Assembly (NCBI RefSeq): GCF_001748385.1
Contig: NZ_BCLI01000004.1
Location: 496,001 to 560,000 of the forward strand
Length of the DNA: 64,000 nt
Reading direction: 5' to 3'
From: Vulcanisaeta thermophila
GTDB lineage: Archaea; Thermoproteota; Thermoprotei; Thermoproteales; Thermocladiaceae
Shown here piece after piece: positions 59,550 through 64,000 of this stretch. How positions within the stretch are numbered: the first letter of the stretch is position 1; each line of letters starts with the position of its first letter. The position numbers and the translations under genes are program-made. The notes under the pieces were generated by a model. That model was not told where the DNA came from and searched no databases. It worked only from the letters and a program-made list of their open reading frames with translations.

Positions 59550-60381
59550 GGAATTGTACATCGGGAGGCTGCTGGAGTTCCTAGAGGAGGATGCATACCC
59601 TGAGGATATAACGAGCAAATTCCTGAGTGGGGTCAGGGGTAGGGGGTTGGTTAGGTATAAGGATGAGGATAACGGTGTATTGGCCGGGATCAAGTTCATA
59701 GTACCCTTTCTGCGACACCTAGGTTTTGAAGTTAATAATTCAATGAGCGATGGCTCACAAATGAGGAGGGGTGACGTGGTCCTCTCCTTTACGGGACCCG
59801 CGGATAAGTTACTCGCTGTTGAGAGATTGGTGCTTAACTTCATAGCTAGGCTCTCTGGCATAGCCACAGTCACCAGGGTAATGGTGAACCTGGCGAGGTC
59901 CGTAAATCCCACGGTAAGGGTAGCCGGCACGAGAAAGACAACCCCAGGGCTTAGGGCCTTTGAGAAGTACGCCATTGAGGTTGGCGGTGGTGACCCTCAT
60001 AGGTTTAACCTGGCGGATGCTGTGTTGATAAAGGACAACCACATATCACTGTATGGGGACCTGGAGGGCTTGGTGAGGCTTGTTAAGTCCAGGGTTAGCT
60101 TCACGAAGAAGGTTCAGGTGGAGGTTAGTAATTATGAGGATGCGATCAGGGCTTATAGGGCGGGTGCCGATGCACTGCTCCTAGACAATATGAAGCCCAG
60201 TGAGATAGTGCCCATAGTCAATGAATTGAAGGGCAGGGTAATAATAGAGGCCTCCGGGGGTATAACACCAGACAACGTGGTTGATTACGCTAGGACGGGT
60301 GTTGACGTGATAAGTAGTGGCTACATAACCCACAGCTCACGCTGGCTTGACTTCTCAATGGATGTTGAGAGGTTAACCTAG
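59542..60381 (+). CDS. nadC: Nicotinate-nucleotide pyrophosphorylase (carboxylating)
   Basis: The 279-residue NadC shows [82 protein letters not shown] and [28 protein letters not shown]. It turns quinolinate into nicotinate mononucleotide. ATG 59542 matches the family start, overlapping the nadB stop. Confidence 0.95.
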   Translation: MIEELYIGRLLEFLEEDAYPEDITSKFLSGVRGRGLVRYKDEDNGVLAGIKFIVPFLRHLGFEVNNSMSDGSQMRRGDVVLSFTGPADKLLAVERLVLNFIARLSGIATVTRVMVNLARSVNPTVRVAGTRKTTPGLRAFEKYAIEVGGGDPHRFNLADAVLIKDNHISLYGDLEGLVRLVKSRVSFTKKVQVEVSNYEDAIRAYRAGADALLLDNMKPSEIVPIVNELKGRVIIEASGGITPDNVVDYARTGVDVISSGYITHSSRWLDFSMDVERLT

Positions 60382-60410
60382 GTTTTAATGCACAGTGTTT
60401 CTCAACCTCA

Positions 60411-60902
60411 TCATTTGCCCTTCCTCTTTAGTGAGCTTACGTACTCAAGACTATGCCTTGCCAACTCATTTAATGCATGGGGGTTCTCCTTTATGAGGTT
60501 ATCAACAATGCTTAGGTACCTGGCAACCCTGACGGCATCCGGCGAGATCTCCCTCAATTCCTTACCATCAACAACCACGAAGTGCCTCTTGGGTATGTCC
60601 TCATTGAGTATGTACTCGGCCTCGTTAGCCGATGCATGGAGTAATGCGCAGTGCGGGCTTCCATCAATCGAGACTATGGTTAGTGACCTGGGTCTCGAGG
60701 ACCTGAACATGCTGGCTATTTTACCGTAAAGCGCAGCGTGTTCGCGCTCGGGGCAGGCTAGGAGTACGACTTTTCCCTTGGTGACTTCCTCGTATATCCT
60801 GGGGTTCACGAACCTGAGGCATGCGGCTACGATAACAACATCGGCGTTATTAATGGGCTGGGCCTTGACCCAGGTACTCCAGAGCCAAGCCTCATCACTC
60901 AT
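60411..60902 (-). CDS. Hypothetical protein coupled to thiC
   Basis: The 163-residue protein has alternating beta and alpha segments: [65 protein letters not shown]. The three Cys could bind a metal or cluster, but no standard motif is present. Its ATG overlaps the thiC TGA (ATGAGTGATG region), so it is translationally coupled to thiamine synthesis or just co-expressed. No family recognised. Confidence 0.68.
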   Translation of the reverse strand: MSDEAWLWSTWVKAQPINNADVVIVAACLRFVNPRIYEEVTKGKVVLLACPEREHAALYGKIASMFRSSRPRSLTIVSIDGSPHCALLHASANEAEYILNEDIPKRHFVVVDGKELREISPDAVRVARYLSIVDNLIKENPHALNELARHSLEYVSSLKRKGK

Positions 60903-62199
60903 TACCCTCACCCGCCACCTTCCTGACCTGCTGCATCACCATCAACATTGGGCAGTAGCCACCGCACATGGTGCAACCCCTGACCCTAGGCTCACCATAC
61001 TGGGTGTATATTGCCCATGCCCTGTCTGGGTCAATGAGTTTACTAATCATCTCCCTCCACATGAGCCTACCCCTGTAATCACTGACCTCGTTATCCCAAG
61101 CCCTGGCGCGCCTCCCCAACTTCACCACGTCGGCCACGTGGGCAGCGATTCTGAAGGCTATGGCGCCCTCCTCAACCTGCTTCGGCGTTGGTAACCCAAG
61201 GTGCTCGGCTGGGGTTAGGTAGCAGAGGAGGTCCGCACCTGCGGCGCCAGCCAACGCAGCGCCCATGGCCCCTGCTATATGGTCATAAGGCGCTGCGACG
61301 TCAGTGGGTAATGGGCCAAGTACGTAGTAGGGCGCACCTCCCGTTAGCTTCTTCATTAATTTAACGTCCCATATAACCTCATTCAGTGGCATATGGCCAG
61401 GTCCCTCAACCATCACCTGAACACCGGCCTTCCTAGCCCTCTTAACCAGCCTCGCGGCCTCAATGAGCTCAGCCACGTGTAACTCATCGTGGGAGTCAGC
61501 CGTGGCTCCAGGTCTCAGTGCATCCCCTATGGATATCACGGCATCATACTGGGAGAACAACTCCATGACGTAGTCCCACCTGGCGTGTAGCGGGTTCTCG
61601 GCATTATTATGGAGCATCCACCCTATGAGCATATCCCCACCCCTAGACACAACCTTAATGACCCTATCACTCCTCAATGCCCTCAGGGCCAGGTCCCTGG
61701 TCAACGCCGCGTGTATTGTCATGAAGGCCACGCCATCCCTTAGGTGCCTCTCTATAACATTGAATAGGTCATCCTCCGTGAAGTAGGCCCCACCACCCCT
61801 CTTCTTAAAGGCGTCTATAAATGCCTGGTACGTGGGCACGGTGCCCACGGGCACCTTGGACTCCCTGATAATAGCCCTCCTTATCTCGTCCAAGTCACCA
61901 CCCGTGGATAAGTCCATGAGCGTGTCGCCCCACTTATTGGCAATTCTCACCTTCTCGAGCTCAGCCTCCAAATCAACGACCTCGCTCGAGGTGCCAATAT
62001 TCACGTTAACCTTTGTCCTAAGCCCCAGCCCAACCCCGCTGATCCTCTCGGGCTCCTTAATATTCCTTATCACTATTGCCCTCCCCTCGGCAATCCTCCT
62101 GCAAAGCTTCAGTTCATCAATACCCTCCATCTTGGCCACGAGCTTAACCTCATCCGTAACCCTACCCTCCCTGCACTCCATCATCAGTGTCCTAGCCAT
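60895..62199 (-). CDS. thiC: Phosphomethylpyrimidine synthase
   Basis: The 434-residue ThiC has [115 protein letters not shown] and the C-terminal radical-SAM cysteines [10 protein letters not shown]. It converts AIR to the thiamine pyrimidine. The TATA at 62223-62231 is 26 nt before the ATG. Confidence 0.96.
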   Translation of the reverse strand: MARTLMMECREGRVTDEVKLVAKMEGIDELKLCRRIAEGRAIVIRNIKEPERISGVGLGLRTKVNVNIGTSSEVVDLEAELEKVRIANKWGDTLMDLSTGGDLDEIRRAIIRESKVPVGTVPTYQAFIDAFKKRGGGAYFTEDDLFNVIERHLRDGVAFMTIHAALTRDLALRALRSDRVIKVVSRGGDMLIGWMLHNNAENPLHARWDYVMELFSQYDAVISIGDALRPGATADSHDELHVAELIEAARLVKRARKAGVQVMVEGPGHMPLNEVIWDVKLMKKLTGGAPYYVLGPLPTDVAAPYDHIAGAMGAALAGAAGADLLCYLTPAEHLGLPTPKQVEEGAIAFRIAAHVADVVKLGRRARAWDNEVSDYRGRLMWREMISKLIDPDRAWAIYTQYGEPRVRGCTMCGGYCPMLMVMQQVRKVAGEGNE

Positions 62200-62221
62200 T
62201 ATAACATTGTTATTATCTTAT

Positions 62222-62232
62222 CATTTAAGTTT
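62222..62232. promoter_or_regulatory. Shared TATA region of divergent thiC and panE-like genes
   Basis: CATTTAAGTTT is centred 26-28 nt from the thiC ATG on the minus strand. Read on the plus strand it predicts a start near 62253, leaving a ~30-nt leader before ATG 62284. Confidence 0.45.
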
Positions 62233-62283
62233 TATCATAACGTGAAAGCAATAAAGGGCCCTCATTATGGGGTGTTGAGGCCC

Positions 62284-63123
62284 ATGTTTGGTGTGATAGG
62301 CCTTGGTGCCGTGGGCTCGTTACTAACCTACTTCCTAAACAGGGCTGGGTTCGCACCGTACGTAATAACGAGGACTTTACATGAAAGGTACATAGTTAGG
62401 TTTAATGGTGACCATGAACTAAGCATTAAATTGGTTCAGGAATTCCCTGACGAGGTTAGGTACTCATTAATTGCTGTTAAGGCGTACGATACAGCGAAGG
62501 TAATAGGTAGGATTAAGGGGACGCCTGTGGTTTTCCAGAATGGCATTGGCGGTCTCGAGTTAATAAGGGAGAGGTTGGGTGTTGGTTACGGCGCAGTGGT
62601 GACCTACGGCGTCACTAGGCGTGGAAACACCACGGAGGTTAAGGGGTTGGGCGAGATAATAATGCCGAGCGCCCTGGAAGAGTTGGCTGACGTGCTCAGG
62701 GGTGGTGGCGCCAATGTGGCGGTTGTGGATGATGTGGAGCCCTTCAGGTGGTTGAAGGTTATTGTTAATGCCGCAATAAACCCAGTAACCGCAATACTCA
62801 AGTCCCCAAATGGTGTACTGCTCAGCAGTGAACCGGCTAGGGAGTTGGCCCTGGAGGTGATTAATGAGGGCGTTGCCGTGGTTAGGGCATTAGGTATTAA
62901 CCTACCCAGGGACCCCGTGGCCGAAACCCTCGACGTGGCCTCCAAAACCAGTAACAACTATTCATCAATGCTCCAGGACTTAATGAATTGTAGGGAGACT
63001 GAGGTTGATTACATCAATGGGGCCATTGCCAGGTACGGCAGCCTCCTTGGCATACCCACACCCATAAATAAAACCTTATTATTAATCATAAAAGCCCTGG
63101 AGAGTCAATGCTTAAACAAATAA
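62284..63123 (+). CDS. panE: Ketopantoate reductase
   Basis: The 279-residue protein starts MFGVIGLGAVGSLLTYFL (NADPH Rossmann motif), then VVFQNGIGGLELI, VTYGVTRRG, RWLKVIVNAAINPVTAILKSPNG with the catalytic Lys, and SSMLQDLMNCRETEVDYINGAI. This is the PanE/ApbA family. It reduces ketopantoate to pantoate, the substrate of the pantoate kinase at 49625. A GTG at 62242 would add 14 residues, but the family begins at ATG 62284. Confidence 0.88.
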   Translation: MFGVIGLGAVGSLLTYFLNRAGFAPYVITRTLHERYIVRFNGDHELSIKLVQEFPDEVRYSLIAVKAYDTAKVIGRIKGTPVVFQNGIGGLELIRERLGVGYGAVVTYGVTRRGNTTEVKGLGEIIMPSALEELADVLRGGGANVAVVDDVEPFRWLKVIVNAAINPVTAILKSPNGVLLSSEPARELALEVINEGVAVVRALGINLPRDPVAETLDVASKTSNNYSSMLQDLMNCRETEVDYINGAIARYGSLLGIPTPINKTLLLIIKALESQCLNK

Positions 63124-63198
63124 TTAAATAATAATAGTTGAAAATGCGTGGATTTCGTCACGAGAAAGATTAATTAATTCTTAAAACTACAAACCCCA

Positions 63199-63813
63199 AT
63201 GTTGCCGGGTAAGAGGGTCGTTAAGTATGATGGGCGATTAACGCATAGGGTTGAAATAGCAGGCTTGGTTAGGGAGTTGCCCGTTGTTTTCATTGGTAAG
63301 GTTGAGATAAATGGACTTAACTACAATGCCTGGATAGCCTCTGATGCCGACCTGGTTCTCGGCGATGTTGAGTTCATAGGCGCCGTTGCTAGGGACCTCG
63401 CGGAATTATTGAGGGGTTACGACTTCGACATGATAGTCACGCCCGAGTCCAAGTCCATCGCCCTCACCTACGCCCTGGCCCGTGAGCTTGGCCTTCCCTC
63501 ATTCATTGTGGCCAGGAAGGATGTTAAGTCCTACATGAGGGATTACCTAACGGTTAAGGTTAACTCCATAACCACTGGGAGGGAGCAGGTGTTGGTTATT
63601 GATGGGGGTGCCAGGGGTAGGGTTAGTGGTAGGAGGGTTTGCCTATTTGATGATGTGGTCTCGACAGGCAGTACCATGAAGGCCCTGGAGACGTTGATTA
63701 AGATGGTTGGTGCTGATGTTGTGTGTAGGGCATCAATATGGCTTGAGGGTCCCTGGGTTAGTGATGATTACGTAATCCACCTGGGTGAGTTGCCCATCTT
63801 CGTTGATTCATAG
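63199..63813 (+). CDS. Phosphoribosyltransferase (adenine PRTase-like)
   Basis: The 204-residue type I PRTase has the PRPP loop VCLFDDVVSTGSTMKAL near residue 145, VTPESKSIALTYALARELGLPSFIVARKDVKSYM ahead of it, and a flexible-loop region after SYMRDY. It resembles the archaeal adenine or hypoxanthine PRTase group. ATTAATTAA lies about 26 nt before the ATG. It probably salvages a purine base. Confidence 0.82.
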   Translation: MLPGKRVVKYDGRLTHRVEIAGLVRELPVVFIGKVEINGLNYNAWIASDADLVLGDVEFIGAVARDLAELLRGYDFDMIVTPESKSIALTYALARELGLPSFIVARKDVKSYMRDYLTVKVNSITTGREQVLVIDGGARGRVSGRRVCLFDDVVSTGSTMKALETLIKMVGADVVCRASIWLEGPWVSDDYVIHLGELPIFVDS

Positions 63814-63841
63814 GACTTTAATAGTGAGACAGCTTGGGCTA

Positions 63842-64000
63842 CATGGGGCTCATTAGGCCCACGGCCATGATAAACATGCTCGGGGTACCCTACAATGGGG
63901 ATTTAATTAATAGGATCCTCTCTATACCGGCCACGGAGGTTTAGTGGTATGGTAAGACCAAGGTGATGCCGAGGCGTAAGATGGGGCATGTTAATACCAT
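63842..64000 (+). pseudogene. PurK-like C-terminal remnant with in-frame TAG, runs off window
   Basis: From ATG 63843 the frame reads GLIRPTAMINMLGVPYNGDLINRIL...ATEV, a TAG at about 63942, then WYGKTKVMPRRKMGHVNT to the window end. R-P-x-A-M-I-N-M-L-G and W/L-Y-G-K...R-R/G-R-K-M-G-H-V match the C-terminus of N5-carboxyaminoimidazole ribonucleotide synthase. The N-terminal ATP-grasp part is absent upstream: PRTase ends 30 nt before. So it is a truncated, stop-containing copy. Confidence 0.55.

Noticed and set aside
63942-63944. Pyrrolysine at the PurK-like TAG
   Set aside because: The upstream ATP-grasp part is missing, so the frame is a fragment; no Pyl genes or methylamine genes are present.

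Overview
The window reads as a chromosomal segment of a hyperthermophilic crenarchaeon of the order Thermoproteales. A Vulcanisaeta- or Caldivirga-like genome is my best guess from gene content, moderate GC and style, but it is not proven. The pointers are archaeal replication and repair genes (MCM with Gins23, Hel308, XPB-type helicase), PurP purine enzymes, archaeal CoA synthesis (pantoate kinase, phosphopantothenate synthetase), an ADP-forming acyl-CoA synthetase, a PaREP1-like protein, ribosomal proteins uL22 and eL40, and many GTG/TTG starts. Most first genes of operons have an A/T-rich TATA element centred about 26 nt before the start codon, which implies mostly leaderless mRNAs. I used this spacing to choose several starts.

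Layout. 1-8365: the 3'-truncated uL22 gene, an M20 peptidase, a glycosyltransferase and a sugar nucleotidyltransferase, Hel308, an FAD oxidoreductase and homoserine kinase. 8507-17582 looks like a carboxylic-acid island: GlcF-GlcE-GlcD-type oxidase, an OFA-family (oxalate/formate antiporter-like) MFS carrier, and a three-gene thiamine-diphosphate 2-oxoacid:ferredoxin oxidoreductase. The last has a fused gamma-delta subunit and an active-site signature resembling oxalate oxidoreductase rather than pyruvate oxidoreductase; it is the most interesting item here. 17714-21565: MCM and Gins23 plus small unknowns. 21717-29292: a methyltransferase, two class III aminotransferases, spermidine synthase, thioredoxin, and both subunits of an ADP-forming acyl-CoA synthetase. 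29340-39897: HtpX, LeuD, eL40, an AbrB-like regulator, MarC, a secreted S53 protease, two MFS carriers, a divergent Nramp carrier beside a DtxR/MntR-like regulator, and IlvE. 39901-45480: PGI/PMI, XPB-like helicase, a run of four small membrane-anchored proteins and a DUF1152 protein. 45545-49195: small unknowns, pyrophosphatase and two tandem PurP paralogues.

49319-54892 is a patch of gene decay around cobamide and iron functions. It holds a frameshifted CbiG-like gene, a FeoB-like C-terminal fragment, and CbiZ split by one in-frame TAA next to CobT. Also present are a coiled-coil PD-(D/E)XK-like protein and a PaREP1-like protein. 54979-63813 is rich in cofactor genes: PanB, phosphopantothenate synthetase, NadA-NadB-NadC, ThiC, ketopantoate reductase, then a phosphoribosyltransferase. 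The window ends in what looks like a PurK remnant with an in-frame TAG.

I found no rRNA, tRNA, CRISPR array or intact insertion sequence.
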